Below are positions 36,863 through 46,076 of a stretch of 52,980 nucleotides of DNA, piece by piece. Each line of letters opens with the position of its first letter. Within the stretch, counting starts at the first letter, position 1. Under the pieces are notes generated by a model that was given only the letters and a program-made list of their open reading frames with translations, ran no database searches and was not told where the DNA came from. Both the position numbers and the translations under genes were made by a program. Where the stretch lies: the NCBI GenBank assembly GCA_031296105.1, contig JARLGJ010000039.1, positions 1 through 52,980 on the forward strand, written 5' to 3'. The stretch comes from Acidobacteriota bacterium (lineage in GTDB: Bacteria; Acidobacteriota; Terriglobia; Terriglobales; Acidobacteriaceae).

Positions 36863-37456
36863 TTACTCCGGCAGCCAGCCCTTTTGGTGTGCGTCTTCCA
36901 CAATGCGCTCGATGACCGGCCACAGCGCGGGAGCCCCATGCTTCACCGGCTCCATGCGCTTGTACACCTGCGCCCGCGTCACCCGGTGCTTGGCCCACGA
37001 GCCGCCGCCGGTCTGGTAATTCAGCAGCAAGGGCTGCACCCGGTCCAGCGCGTTGGCGTAACGCGACTCCGGGGTGGCCATGGCCTCGAACTCTTCCCAC
37101 AAGGACCAGATGGCCGCCGACTGATCCTCGGGCAGCAGCCCAAAGATGCGCCGGGCCGCCCGGCGCTCGCGCTCTTCCTTGTCGGAGTAGGCCGCGGCGT
37201 CATAGGCAAAGGTGTCACCGGCATCAATCTCCACCACGTCGTGCACCAGCACCATGCGCACCACACGCAAAAGGTCCACCGGCGCGGGCGAGTATTCGGC
37301 CAGCACGGAGGCCATCAGCGCCAGGTGCCAGGAGTGCTCGGCATCGTTCTCCTGCCGCCGCTCCGGCCCGGTTATGGGCGTCTGCCGTAAAATGCGTTTG
37401 AGCTTGTCGATCTCGAGAATAAAGGCCAACTGGGATTCAAGGCGGGACTGTGTCAT
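36863..37456 (-). CDS. HD-domain hydrolase (YfbR/HDDC2-like 5'-nucleotidase)
   Basis: A 197-aa metal-dependent phosphohydrolase. The HD residues are visible: His in RRQENDAEHSWHLALMA and His-Asp in MVLVHDVVEIDAGDT, with a further Asp downstream (ANALDRVQPLLLNY). This arrangement fits 5'-deoxynucleotidases of the YfbR/HDDC2 group, which trim dNMP pools. The ATG at 37456 follows a TTG at 37459; no strong ribosome-binding site is seen. It is 42 nt from the upstream membrane-protein gene, so the two are probably co-transcribed. Confidence 0.85.
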   Translation of the reverse strand: MTQSRLESQLAFILEIDKLKRILRQTPITGPERRQENDAEHSWHLALMASVLAEYSPAPVDLLRVVRMVLVHDVVEIDAGDTFAYDAAAYSDKEERERRAARRIFGLLPEDQSAAIWSLWEEFEAMATPESRYANALDRVQPLLLNYQTGGGSWAKHRVTRAQVYKRMEPVKHGAPALWPVIERIVEDAHQKGWLPE

Positions 37457-37498
37457 CAATTGTTAGATTACACCTTGTGCGCGGAGGCCCGCCCCTCG

Positions 37499-38416
37499 CT
37501 AGCTGGCCACGTCCTCATCGAACAGCGTGCGTTCCGGACTGGACTCTTTGCTCACCGCATGGATCATCACGGTCACCCCTGCCAGAGACATACACAGCGC
37601 GAAAGCCAGCAGCACGCGCGTCCAAAGCAACCAATGCCCGGTGGAAGGCGGACCGGGCGGCAGCGGACGCACGTAGGAGGCAAACTCCGCGGCGGTAATC
37701 GTGTGCGCTCCGCGCGCGGGCTGCCACAGGACTTCGGCATGGCCGTTGCGCAGCAGAGTTAGCGCCAGGCTGCCATCGGTGCCGCGGCTGGCAAGGATCA
37801 CGCAATTCTCCCCCGCCACGGGGAAGGAAACGAATACGTCGCCGGGCAGGTCCGCCAGGTGCTGATAGGCGCGCCACTCCTCGCGGCTTACCACGTCCTG
37901 CAAAATATCCGGCGCGGTGGGCGAGGCCGCAGGCGCGTAGTTATCCCGCACGTGGGGAAACGATTTGCGCAGTTCAGCGGCGCGCGGCGCAGGCACCGGC
38001 CCAAGAGATTGTCCGCTCCACTCGCGCACCGGCGTCTCGGTCTCCCAGGTGTACAGATGCCCGTAGTAGGGCCACAGAGGAAATTGTGCGGGAGACTCCC
38101 GGGCCGGCAGGCGCAGATCCTCGCGGCGGCCATCGCGCAGCACGATCACTCGCGACTCCCCTACATAAAGCCGCGGCGTGCCCCGCAGGCCGAGCCCTTC
38201 GGCAACGCGGCGCAGACCGCCGCTGAGAAGGCCTTCGCGATGCACTTCGGCTGTCGTGGTGAGGGTGATGATGGCGCCGCGCGCGTTCCAGTACACCCGC
38301 GCCGAGAGCAGTTGCTCACTGGCCGAGCACCTGTGCCAGGCGGCGTTGGCCAGCAATAGCAGCAGCGCGGCCAGCGCCACGGACACCGCGAGCCCTCTTC
38401 TTCGCGCCAGCACCAT
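37499..38416 (-). CDS. Hypothetical protein with two terminal membrane helices
   Basis: Unrecognised 305-aa protein. The N-terminal helix is GLAVSVALAALLLLLANAAW, and a second helix lies near the C-terminus (LLWTRVLLAFALCMSLAGVT), so the central ~220 residues should lie outside the cytoplasm. The central part has no motif known to me (YYGHLYTWETETPVREWSGQ, PGDVFVSFPVAGENCVILAS). The ATG at 38416 is preferred because GGGAG lies 7 nt upstream. It sits between mutS2 and the HD hydrolase on the same strand, with no clear functional link. Confidence 0.6.
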   Translation of the reverse strand: MVLARRRGLAVSVALAALLLLLANAAWHRCSASEQLLSARVYWNARGAIITLTTTAEVHREGLLSGGLRRVAEGLGLRGTPRLYVGESRVIVLRDGRREDLRLPARESPAQFPLWPYYGHLYTWETETPVREWSGQSLGPVPAPRAAELRKSFPHVRDNYAPAASPTAPDILQDVVSREEWRAYQHLADLPGDVFVSFPVAGENCVILASRGTDGSLALTLLRNGHAEVLWQPARGAHTITAAEFASYVRPLPPGPPSTGHWLLWTRVLLAFALCMSLAGVTVMIHAVSKESSPERTLFDEDVAS

Positions 38417-38528
38417 GGTACGGCTCCCAGGAAGCGGTTGCTCCATTGCAAAGGAATAGACTGCATGTTGCCCCGGGGCCCAAACAGAATGATGCCGCCG
38501 CCTCAACAGGCGCGGCGTACCGTGTGCG

Positions 38529-40985
38529 TTAGACCTTCAGTTCCACTTCGGTTGCGCCGCCACCGCCCTGGTTCTGCGGCGGCTCTGCAATGTTGACGAC
38601 TTGCGGATGATGCTTGAGATACTCGCGCAGGGCGCGGCGCAAAATGCCCATGCCCGAACCATGCACAATGCGCAAATGGCTTACCCCGGCCAGGAAGGCG
38701 CGGTCCACGAACTTTTCCACCTCGGAAGTGGCTTCGTCCACCGTGTGGCCAATCACGTTCAACTCCGTCGGCGGAGCGTCGTCTTCCTCGCGCAGTTGCA
38801 CGTTGATCCCTTTGTTGCGCGCCGCCTGCACCGGGTTGGCCGCGGCCGCGGCAATCACCGCCGCAATGTCGTCGGCCGCCACGCGCATCTTCATCGGCCC
38901 CACCTGCACCTCGTAGGCTTGCGAGTCCAGCTTGCGCAGCACGCGCCCCGAGCGGCCCAGGCTCTTAAGCTGCACCATGTCGCCTTCGCTGACGCGGGCT
39001 ACCACGTGCGGCTGCGCGTTGCGGTCGCCCTGGTCGGCTCCCGTGGTATGCGCCACCACCGCCTGGTTGAACTGCTCGCGGAATTCGCGGCGCGCCTTGG
39101 CAATGCGGCGCTCGGCGTCCTTCGACAGCTTTTGCTGCGCGGCGCGATCCTGCACGGCGTTCACCGCCTCGCGCGCGTGATATTCGAAGTCGCGCATCAG
39201 CGAGTCCAGCTTCTTCTCCAGGTCGCGGATTTTGTCGCGCTGCTCCTTCAATCCCTCGACCTGCAGGCGATTGCGCTCGCGCGCCACTTCCTGCTCACGC
39301 TGACGCAGTTGCAGCCGCTCGGTGTCCATGGCGCGCAGTTCGTTGTGCAGCCGTGCCAGGAAGGTGGCAATGTCCTGTGTCTGCGTGCTCAGCCGCGCGC
39401 GCGCCTCGGCGATGATCTCCGCGTTCAGCCCAATCTGCTGCGCAATGTTGATGCCCGCCGAAGCGCCCGGCACACCCACCTTCAGCTCGTAGGTCGGCCC
39501 CAGCGTTTTTTCGTCAAAGCCCACTGCGGCGTTCACCACCCCGGCGGAGTTGGTGGCGTAAATCTTCAGCGCCGTATGGTGCGTGGAGATGATGGACAGC
39601 GCTCCCGCCCGGCGGAAGTGATCGGCAATCGCCACCGCCAGCGCCGCACCCTCTTCGGGATCGGTGGCCGAACCCAGCTCGTCCAACAGCACCAGCGAAT
39701 GTGCCGTGGCCGTGTGCGAGATGAAGTCGATGTTGGTGACGTGCGCGGAAAACGTGGAGAGGTTCTGCTCAATCGACTGCGAGTCGCCAATGTCGGCCAG
39801 CACCGCGTCGCACACCGGAAGGTCCGCACGCGCCGCCGGCACTGGAATGCCTGCCTGCGCCATCAGGATGAGCAGTCCGGTGGTTTTGAGCGTGACGGTT
39901 TTGCCGCCCGTGTTCGGTCCGCTGATGACGAGCTGACGCTCGGCGGCCGACATCTCCAGCGTCAGAGGAACCACGCTCCTGCCTTTGGCGCGCAGGTTGC
40001 GCTCCATCACCGGATGCCGTGCCTCTTCCAGCAGCAGCGAATTTGCCGCGCCTTCCTTCAGCAGCGTGACGCGCGCGCAGTTGTACACTTCGGCAAAGCG
40101 CGCCTTGGCAAATTGCAACTCCACCTCGCGCAGCACGTCAACCGCGGCCAGAATCTCCGCCGCCTGTGCGCCCAGGCGCGAGGTCATCTCCAACAGAATG
40201 CGATTGATCTCCGCCTGCTCATCTTCGAGTAGACGCACCAGTTCGTTGTTCTGCTCAATGGTTTCAAGCGGCTCAACAAAGACAGTCTGCCCGCTGGAGC
40301 TGGCGCCGTGCACCACGCCCTGCACCCTTCGCTTCTGCTCGGTCTTCACCGGAATCACGAAGCGGTCGCCGCGAATGGTGATCAGCTCGTCCTGCAAGGT
40401 GTCGCCTTCGCTCAGGCGCCGCAAGTAGCCGCGCAGCGAATTCTGAATCGAACGCCGCTGCCGCTCGATTTCCCTGCGAATCGACGCCAGTGTGGGCGAG
40501 GCGTGATCGTCCAGCGAACCATCGGGAAGAAATTTATTGGCGAAGTAGCGTAGCAGCGGCGTGAAGTCGGCGACCTCCGCGCTCAGTTCTTCAATGCCGG
40601 GCCAGGGATCGCGCATCGCCTGCGGCGGCTCCTGCGCGGTCTCGCGCCACTCGGCGGCGCGGTCCAGCAACAGGACGATGTCGCGCAGCTCGCCGGCTTC
40701 CAGAGACGCTCCGGCAATGCGCGCCTTCAACACCATCTGCTTCGGATCGATGAGTCCGCCAAAGTCGAAGCGTCCGCCGGCGCGCAGGAAGTTGCGCACC
40801 TCGGCGGTGCGTTGCTGTTGCAGTTCAATCCACTCTGCGTCCGTGACGGGCGCAAGTCGATCGACGGCCTCGCGGCCCAGGTCGCTCTGGCAGCAGCCGC
40901 GCACCATCTCGCGCAGCCGGTCGAACTCAAGGGCCGCGGCGCTGGTGTGCTGCATGGGTTCAGGCAAACGGTTCATCGCCTCCAT
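38529..40985 (-). CDS. mutS2: MutS2 family protein (endonuclease MutS2)
   Basis: An 818-aa MutS homologue without mismatch-binding domain I. MutS2 proteins limit recombination or rescue collided ribosomes. The ATPase has Walker A SGPNTGGKTVTLKT, the STFSAHV loop, Walker B LVLLDELGSATDPEEGAAL and a THHTALK sensor. A long coiled coil (about 530-640) precedes a KOW-like segment and a C-terminal Smr domain with HGSGMGILRRAL. The usual LDLRG motif at the start of Smr reads LNVIGHTVDEA, so the nuclease site may be altered. The start is uncertain: ATG 40985 or the next ATG, three codons in. Confidence 0.94.
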   Translation of the reverse strand: MEAMNRLPEPMQHTSAAALEFDRLREMVRGCCQSDLGREAVDRLAPVTDAEWIELQQQRTAEVRNFLRAGGRFDFGGLIDPKQMVLKARIAGASLEAGELRDIVLLLDRAAEWRETAQEPPQAMRDPWPGIEELSAEVADFTPLLRYFANKFLPDGSLDDHASPTLASIRREIERQRRSIQNSLRGYLRRLSEGDTLQDELITIRGDRFVIPVKTEQKRRVQGVVHGASSSGQTVFVEPLETIEQNNELVRLLEDEQAEINRILLEMTSRLGAQAAEILAAVDVLREVELQFAKARFAEVYNCARVTLLKEGAANSLLLEEARHPVMERNLRAKGRSVVPLTLEMSAAERQLVISGPNTGGKTVTLKTTGLLILMAQAGIPVPAARADLPVCDAVLADIGDSQSIEQNLSTFSAHVTNIDFISHTATAHSLVLLDELGSATDPEEGAALAVAIADHFRRAGALSIISTHHTALKIYATNSAGVVNAAVGFDEKTLGPTYELKVGVPGASAGINIAQQIGLNAEIIAEARARLSTQTQDIATFLARLHNELRAMDTERLQLRQREQEVARERNRLQVEGLKEQRDKIRDLEKKLDSLMRDFEYHAREAVNAVQDRAAQQKLSKDAERRIAKARREFREQFNQAVVAHTTGADQGDRNAQPHVVARVSEGDMVQLKSLGRSGRVLRKLDSQAYEVQVGPMKMRVAADDIAAVIAAAAANPVQAARNKGINVQLREEDDAPPTELNVIGHTVDEATSEVEKFVDRAFLAGVSHLRIVHGSGMGILRRALREYLKHHPQVVNIAEPPQNQGGGGATEVELKV

Positions 40986-41028
40986 TATCGCAGAGAGCGA
41001 GGGGAGGCGGTGGGATCGTAAACGATGT

Positions 41029-41237
41029 TGTGCCCCAGGTTCGACTGTTGTGCCCCAGAGCCTGCCCTGAGTTGAACGAAGGGTTCGCGGAGCGAAGCGG
41101 AGCTAACCTGGGACTCTTTTTTCACCCAGGTTATCCGTTGTGCCCCAGGTTCGACGCGCGTTCTTCGCGCGGATAACCTGGGATACTTTTTTTCGCCCAG
41201 GTTATCCGCACCTGCGGTGCGTCGAACCTGGGGCACA
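41029..41237. repeat. REP cluster between mutS2 and lipB (three units and a fragment)
   Basis: A truncated head (41029-41043), then a chimeric unit (41049-41112), then full units at 41148-41182 (forward) and 41196-41237 (reversed). The chimeric unit keeps TGTGCCCCAG and the GGAGCTAACCTGGGA foot, but AGCCTGCCCTGAGTTGAACG plus AAGGG is inserted after the head. T-runs (TTTTTT) follow two of the units. Confidence 0.8.
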
Positions 41238-41248
41238 CCAGAGATGAA

Positions 41249-42121
41249 TTACGCCAGATGCGTATCGTCCGCGGCCACGCGTCGTTCGTCTTCCGGCGCG
41301 CGGGCGGGAGTGTCCTGCGGCGTGGGTAGCAACAGGTCATCCACCGACTCCAGCCACAACATCTGCGACTGAAAGATCTCGCCGAACGAGCGCGCGGCAA
41401 CCGTCATCACTTCGTCAAGCGTAGGCCGCGCGCCGGTCTCGTACTCCATGGACGTCACCGGCTTGGTCAGCCCGCAGGGGACGATCAACTGGAAGTAGCT
41501 CATGTCGGTGGTCACGTTCAGGGCAAAACCGTGCGAGCTGACGCCGCGCGAAATGTGCACGCCAATGGCGGCCACCTTGCGCTCGCTAATTTTTTCCGCA
41601 CTTCCAGCGGGCACGTTGCCCTCCGGCGTGTAGTCACGCCCCATGGGGCGTCCGCTCAAGCGCGGAGGTACTTCCGGCAAGGTCCACACGCCGGTCATAC
41701 CAGCTATGCGTTGCGTCTCCATGGACCACTGCGCGCAGGTGCGCATCAGCACTTCTTCCAGGCGGCGCACAAATTCGATCACGCCGATCTTCGGCACGAA
41801 CGAGCGCAGGTCGAAGATGGGATAGGCCACCAGTTGCCCGGGACCGTGGAAGGTGACGTCGCCGCCGCGGTTGATCTCGAAGGTCTCCACGCCGCGCGCC
41901 TTCAGCACCTCGGGAGAGGCGATGATGTTGCTCTCCTTTGCGTTGCGCCCCAGGGTGATCGTCGGCGGATGCTCCACGAAGAGCAGCGTGTTGCCGATGC
42001 GCTCTTCCTTGCGCAACTCCACCAGCCGCTCCTGCAGTCGCAGCGCGGTGCCGTAGTCGCAGCGGCCCAGGTTCAAGACGGAAATGATGCTCACGGAATT
42101 AGGATACGCCAACCAGTTCAT
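41249..42121 (-). CDS. lipB: Octanoyltransferase LipB
   Basis: Transfers octanoyl from acyl carrier protein to lipoyl domains, the first step of lipoate synthesis (290 aa). Motifs: RGGDVTFHGPGQLVAYPI, the catalytic Lys in ERKVAAIGVHISRGVSSHGF, and the catalytic Cys in VPCGLTKPVTSM. Between TGVWTLPEV and the Lys there is an extra ~30-residue loop rich in Pro/Gly (RLSGRPMGRDYTPEGNVPAG), and a ~50-residue tail follows the core. The start may be ATG 42121 or GTG 42094; neither has a good ribosome-binding site. lipA is not adjacent. Confidence 0.94.
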   Translation of the reverse strand: MNWLAYPNSVSIISVLNLGRCDYGTALRLQERLVELRKEERIGNTLLFVEHPPTITLGRNAKESNIIASPEVLKARGVETFEINRGGDVTFHGPGQLVAYPIFDLRSFVPKIGVIEFVRRLEEVLMRTCAQWSMETQRIAGMTGVWTLPEVPPRLSGRPMGRDYTPEGNVPAGSAEKISERKVAAIGVHISRGVSSHGFALNVTTDMSYFQLIVPCGLTKPVTSMEYETGARPTLDEVMTVAARSFGEIFQSQMLWLESVDDLLLPTPQDTPARAPEDERRVAADDTHLA

Positions 42122-42147
42122 CCGCTGTGCATCCGTTGTATATCCGT

Positions 42148-42266
42148 TGTGCCCCAGGTTAACGGCGTTGTGCCCCAGGTTCGACGCGCGTTATTCGCGC
42201 GGCTAACCTGGGATGCGTGAGTTCCCAGGTTAACGGCCAACGGAAGGCCGTGAACCTGGGGCACAC
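42148..42266. repeat. REP cluster between lipB and the TonB receptor (two units and a fragment)
   Basis: A half unit TGTGCCCCAGGTTAACGGCG (42148-42167) is followed by a full forward unit (42169-42213) and a reversed unit (42223-42265). The half unit ends where the next head begins, as if a second copy had inserted into its loop. Confidence 0.8.
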
Positions 42267-42281
42267 ACACCTTCCTCTTCT

Positions 42282-45200
42282 TTAGAACGCAAACTTCACC
42301 GCCAACTGAACTTCGCGCGGAGACATGGCGTTCACAATCTGTCCAAAGCCGGTGCTGCTGATGTTGCCGTTGACCGCCGCGGCGCCGAAGAACTGCGCGT
42401 GATTAAACACGTTGAAGCCTTCCAGGCGGAATTGCAGCGAGCGCGATTCACCGAGCGGAAGATCCTTCTGCAATGCCATGTCGAAGTTTTCCATACCCGG
42501 TCCGTAGAAGAAGCGGCGTGGCGCGTTGCCCAGCGTGCCCAGGCCGGCTGGGCACGCCGTTCCGTTGCTGAAGGTGCCGCCGGGAACGCAGAACAAGTCG
42601 GCATTGAAGGCGGCCTTTCCGGACCGAGGATTGTGCTCGACCGACAGGCGTCCCGCACTCACGTACGGTGTGTCCACGCCATTATTGTTGATGCCGTTCG
42701 GCATCGACCCCAGCAACGAGCTGTCGGTGTTGTTGAACAGCGTCACCGGCAGGCCGGTGGTAAAGCGCGTGATACCCGTCAGCGTCCAGCCCGCGGTCAG
42801 CCGGTTGTTGCGTCCTGTCCAGCGCGCAAACGGCAGGTTCACGCGGTAGCTGGCCACAAAGTTGTGCCGCAGGTCGAAGGCCGAAATCGCTTTGCTCCGC
42901 GCCGTGTTCGCCGTGTACACCGGCTCCGACAGGCTCGATGAGTTATCCAGAGACTTGCCGTAGGTGTAGCTGGCCATCACGTCCCACTGCGCGGACGTGT
43001 GCCGCACCGTGGCCTCCAGCGCGTTGTAATTCGAAAAGCCCACTGTCTTCTGGTAGGTGATGCCGTCGAAGTTCTCGTCGAACGGGCCGCGCGCGCGTAC
43101 CGTGGTGCCGTCGGCCTTGGTAAACGTGCCGCCTTCGGCAAACGGTCCGCACACGGCCGAGCGTGCCGCCACCAGATTCTGATTGCTTACGCTCAGGCAG
43201 GCCGCGGCGTTGCCGGGGTTGGCCGACATCAGCACCAGCAGGTGATGCGCCTGCGCGCCCACATAGCCAAGCTTCAGATATGTGTTGTGCGCCACCTCGC
43301 GCTCGTAGCTCAGGTTGTAGCTCTCGGTATAGGGCGAGGTGTTGCGGTAGTAAAACGCCGGGTCGCCCGTGATTGGTTTGTACTTCGACCAGTCCACGCT
43401 GTTGTTGGGATGCGCCACCGAGGCGCCGAACTCAGGAATGGGCGAGGGGAAGGGCTGTCCGTTGGTCAGTCCCGTAACAGCGCCCACGAACGGCTCGTCA
43501 AACTTCGGCTTGCCAGAAGTGCTGTCGTAGTCGTACCCGTAGGGCGGGCAGGCGCTCATAATGCCCGCCGAAAGCCCTTCAAATGCCGAGTAGAACAATC
43601 CCGCCCCGGCGTGAATGCTGCTCTTGCCCGATGTGCCGAAGAGCAGGCCCGGCAGTCCGCCCTCGGCGTTCGGTGAATACGTCAGCCCCACGCGCGGCGA
43701 GAAGTTATCCCACTTTGTCGGCGACAGCGTTTGGGGAATGCCCTTGTCGCCGGGGAAGACAATGCCCGCCGGCGCGCCCGGATACACCTGCGACTTTTGC
43801 CCCAGCACGAAGGTCTGCAACTGGTTGTACTTCTCGCGCCACGGCGGCAGCACGTCCCAGCGCAGGCCGTAGTTCAGCATCAGGTTCGGCCGCGCCTTCC
43901 AGGAATCCTGCGCGAAGGCGCCGATGTATTTGTTGCGCAAGTAGAACGCGCTGGCGTCGCCCTGCTCGTAGGTGCTGGCCACGCCCAGCAGATAATCGGC
44001 AAAGTCGGAGCCGGTCTCGGTGCCGTTGAAAACGAACGACCCGTTGTTGATCGAGTTGGAGTTGATGTTCACCTGGTCGAGGTGGAAGCTGCCGCCAAAC
44101 TTCAACGTGTGCTTCCCTTTGATGATGGAGAACGTGTCACTCCACTGATAAGTGTTGTTCACCTGCGTTTCGCCGGTCACGTCCACGCCGATGGTGAAGT
44201 CGTTGAAGGCCACGTTCTCAATGCCCTCGGCCGACGGGTTCAGCGGCACAATGCCCAGCGTGCCTTCGCCTTCAATGAATCCCTGCGAGGCCAGCGTAGG
44301 CCCCACGCCGCCCTCCGGCTTGCCAATCACGTTGGCATAGCGCATGTAGCTGAAGTGCGCCTCGTTCACTTTGTTCGTGCCAAAAGATTTCGTCAGCCCG
44401 AGGGCGAACAACTGCGCGCGTCCGCTGCTGAGAGCGTTAAAGCCCGGCACGTTGGCGCCGCCCTCCGCCGTGGGATACGGATTGTCGAGGTCGTACTGAT
44501 CGATGAAGTAGTAGCCACTCAAATTGCCCCAGCGCGTCACCAGGTCCACGCGCGCGGCCGCTTTGTTGTCGTTCAGCGTTTCATTTTCCCCGGCATCGGC
44601 AAACGTCGCCGTACCCACGTTCGGCCTTGGAATGTATTGCAGCAGGTTGGCGGCTGGCTTCGACCACACTGCGGTGGGGATCACCGCGTTGGGAAAAACG
44701 CACTGCGTATTGTTCGTGCAGTTGGCCGCGTAGTACGCCTCGCCCGGCGACACGCCGTAGCCCAGTTTGGAGGACAACTGCTGCGCCCAGTAGGTCGTGC
44801 TCACCGTGCCGGTCAACTGGCTGGACACATCCAGCAGGTTGCCGCCGCGCGCGGCCACGCTGGGCACCGTGATGTTGCCCGTCTCCTGCCCCTGGGTCAT
44901 GCGCGTTCCCTGGTAGTCGAGGAAGAAGAACGCCTTGTCCTTTTTGATGGCTCCGCCCAGCGTGCCACCGTATTGGTTGCGGCGATAGGCGGCGCGCTCC
45001 GGCGCAAAGTAGCTGCGCGCGTCCAGGGCCGTGTTGCGCAGGAATTCAAAGGCCGAGCCGTGCAGTTTGTTGGCCCCTTGCTTGGTCTCCACCAGCACCT
45101 GGCCGCCGCTGTAGTTGCCGAACTCGGCGTCAAAGCTGCTGGTGAGCACCTTGAAGTCCTGGATCGAATCCAGATTCGGCACCACCGCCGTGCCGTTGTT

Positions 45201-45845
45201 AAAGGCTTCTTCCACATTCGAGCCATTGACGGTGAATCCGTTGCTGGTCTCGCGCTGCCCGCTCACCGAAAGGTTGCCGGGATTCAGGTCGCCCGAGGGC
45301 GGCGTGGAAGTGCAGCCCGACATCACCACCGCGTTGGGCTGTGCCGAACTGGCCGGAACCACGCCGGCCTGCATCGCCAGCAGGTCGGTAAAGCTGCGCC
45401 CATTCAACGGAACCTCCGTCATTTTCTTCGCCGAGATGGTCTCGCCCACCGTGGCGCTTTCCACCTCAATGCCGGGCGCGTCCACCGTAACGCTCAGTTC
45501 CTCCGTCTGCTGCTCCAGCTCAAGCTGCACATCCAGCGCGGCCTCGGTCGGAGCCACTCCGTTGCGACGCGCCGTGCGGAAGCCCGTAGCGCGAACCGTC
45601 AAGTCGTAGAGTCCTCCGGGCAAGGACATACGATAGTTCCCCGCTTCATCCGTGATGGCTGATACCATGGCGCCATTGGCGCCGTTACGCGCCTCCACCG
45701 TGGCGCCGGGCACCACCGCTCCGGAGGGATCGGTGATGGTGCCGTGCAGGGCGCTGGTCTGGGCCACGGCGGCCTGGAGGATGAAGAGCGAGAACAGGAT
45801 CAGAGTGCAAGCGGACCGGGGGGCAAGACGGAATGCGACAGACAT
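42282..45845 (-). CDS. TonB-dependent receptor, Oar-like, with carboxypeptidase-regulatory domain
   Basis: Outer-membrane receptor of 1187 aa. It has a signal peptide (SACTLILFSLFILQAAVAQ), then a carboxypeptidase-regulatory-like fold (HGTITDPSGAVVPGATVEAR), a plug domain (MTEVPLNGRSFTDLLAMQAG), and a large beta-barrel ending LAVKFAF with a C-terminal Phe as is normal for barrels. This long form is greatly expanded in acidobacteria and is thought to take up polysaccharide fragments or large chelates; the substrate is not readable. ATG 45845. A 29-bp palindrome (45864-45892) lies just upstream, suggesting a dedicated regulator. Confidence 0.93.
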   Translation of the reverse strand: MSVAFRLAPRSACTLILFSLFILQAAVAQTSALHGTITDPSGAVVPGATVEARNGANGAMVSAITDEAGNYRMSLPGGLYDLTVRATGFRTARRNGVAPTEAALDVQLELEQQTEELSVTVDAPGIEVESATVGETISAKKMTEVPLNGRSFTDLLAMQAGVVPASSAQPNAVVMSGCTSTPPSGDLNPGNLSVSGQRETSNGFTVNGSNVEEAFNNGTAVVPNLDSIQDFKVLTSSFDAEFGNYSGGQVLVETKQGANKLHGSAFEFLRNTALDARSYFAPERAAYRRNQYGGTLGGAIKKDKAFFFLDYQGTRMTQGQETGNITVPSVAARGGNLLDVSSQLTGTVSTTYWAQQLSSKLGYGVSPGEAYYAANCTNNTQCVFPNAVIPTAVWSKPAANLLQYIPRPNVGTATFADAGENETLNDNKAAARVDLVTRWGNLSGYYFIDQYDLDNPYPTAEGGANVPGFNALSSGRAQLFALGLTKSFGTNKVNEAHFSYMRYANVIGKPEGGVGPTLASQGFIEGEGTLGIVPLNPSAEGIENVAFNDFTIGVDVTGETQVNNTYQWSDTFSIIKGKHTLKFGGSFHLDQVNINSNSINNGSFVFNGTETGSDFADYLLGVASTYEQGDASAFYLRNKYIGAFAQDSWKARPNLMLNYGLRWDVLPPWREKYNQLQTFVLGQKSQVYPGAPAGIVFPGDKGIPQTLSPTKWDNFSPRVGLTYSPNAEGGLPGLLFGTSGKSSIHAGAGLFYSAFEGLSAGIMSACPPYGYDYDSTSGKPKFDEPFVGAVTGLTNGQPFPSPIPEFGASVAHPNNSVDWSKYKPITGDPAFYYRNTSPYTESYNLSYEREVAHNTYLKLGYVGAQAHHLLVLMSANPGNAAACLSVSNQNLVAARSAVCGPFAEGGTFTKADGTTVRARGPFDENFDGITYQKTVGFSNYNALEATVRHTSAQWDVMASYTYGKSLDNSSSLSEPVYTANTARSKAISAFDLRHNFVASYRVNLPFARWTGRNNRLTAGWTLTGITRFTTGLPVTLFNNTDSSLLGSMPNGINNNGVDTPYVSAGRLSVEHNPRSGKAAFNADLFCVPGGTFSNGTACPAGLGTLGNAPRRFFYGPGMENFDMALQKDLPLGESRSLQFRLEGFNVFNHAQFFGAAAVNGNISSTGFGQIVNAMSPREVQLAVKFAF

Positions 45846-45863
45846 AAGTGCGGCTCAACCGTA

Positions 45864-45892
45864 ATGGAACTGAAATTGAATTTCAATTCCAT
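45864..45892 (-). promoter_or_regulatory. Operator-like palindrome before the TonB receptor gene
   Basis: Two 14-bp arms (ATGGAACTGAAATT and its complement with one mismatch) are separated by a single base. The centre is 33 bp upstream of the receptor start codon. It is AT-rich, unlike its surroundings, and looks like the binding site of a dimeric repressor or activator. No regulator gene is adjacent. Confidence 0.55.
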
Positions 45893-45966
45893 ATACTACG
45901 CCTTCCTCTTCTCCCTCGATGTGACCAAAATCACCGTAGCACGTGACCATGCCCATCACGCGCCCT

Positions 45967-46006
45967 TGTGCCCCAGGTTCGCGGAGCGCAGCGGAGCTAA
46001 CCTGGG
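45967..46006. repeat. REP palindrome (single unit)
   Basis: A forward unit TGTGCCCCAGGTTCGCGGAG ... GCTAACCTGGG, between the TonB receptor promoter region and the hemB terminator. Confidence 0.8.
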
Positions 46007-46027
46007 TTCCTTTCTCTCCGGAAATAC

Positions 46028-46054
46028 AAAAAGACCGCCCACAGGCGGTCTTTT
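46028..46054 (-). terminator. Terminator of hemB
   Basis: A stem AAAGACCGCC/GGCGGTCTTT with loop CACA and T-runs on both strands, 23 nt past the hemB stop. Confidence 0.85.
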
Positions 46055-46076
46055 CGGTGAAATACCGTAGAGATGT

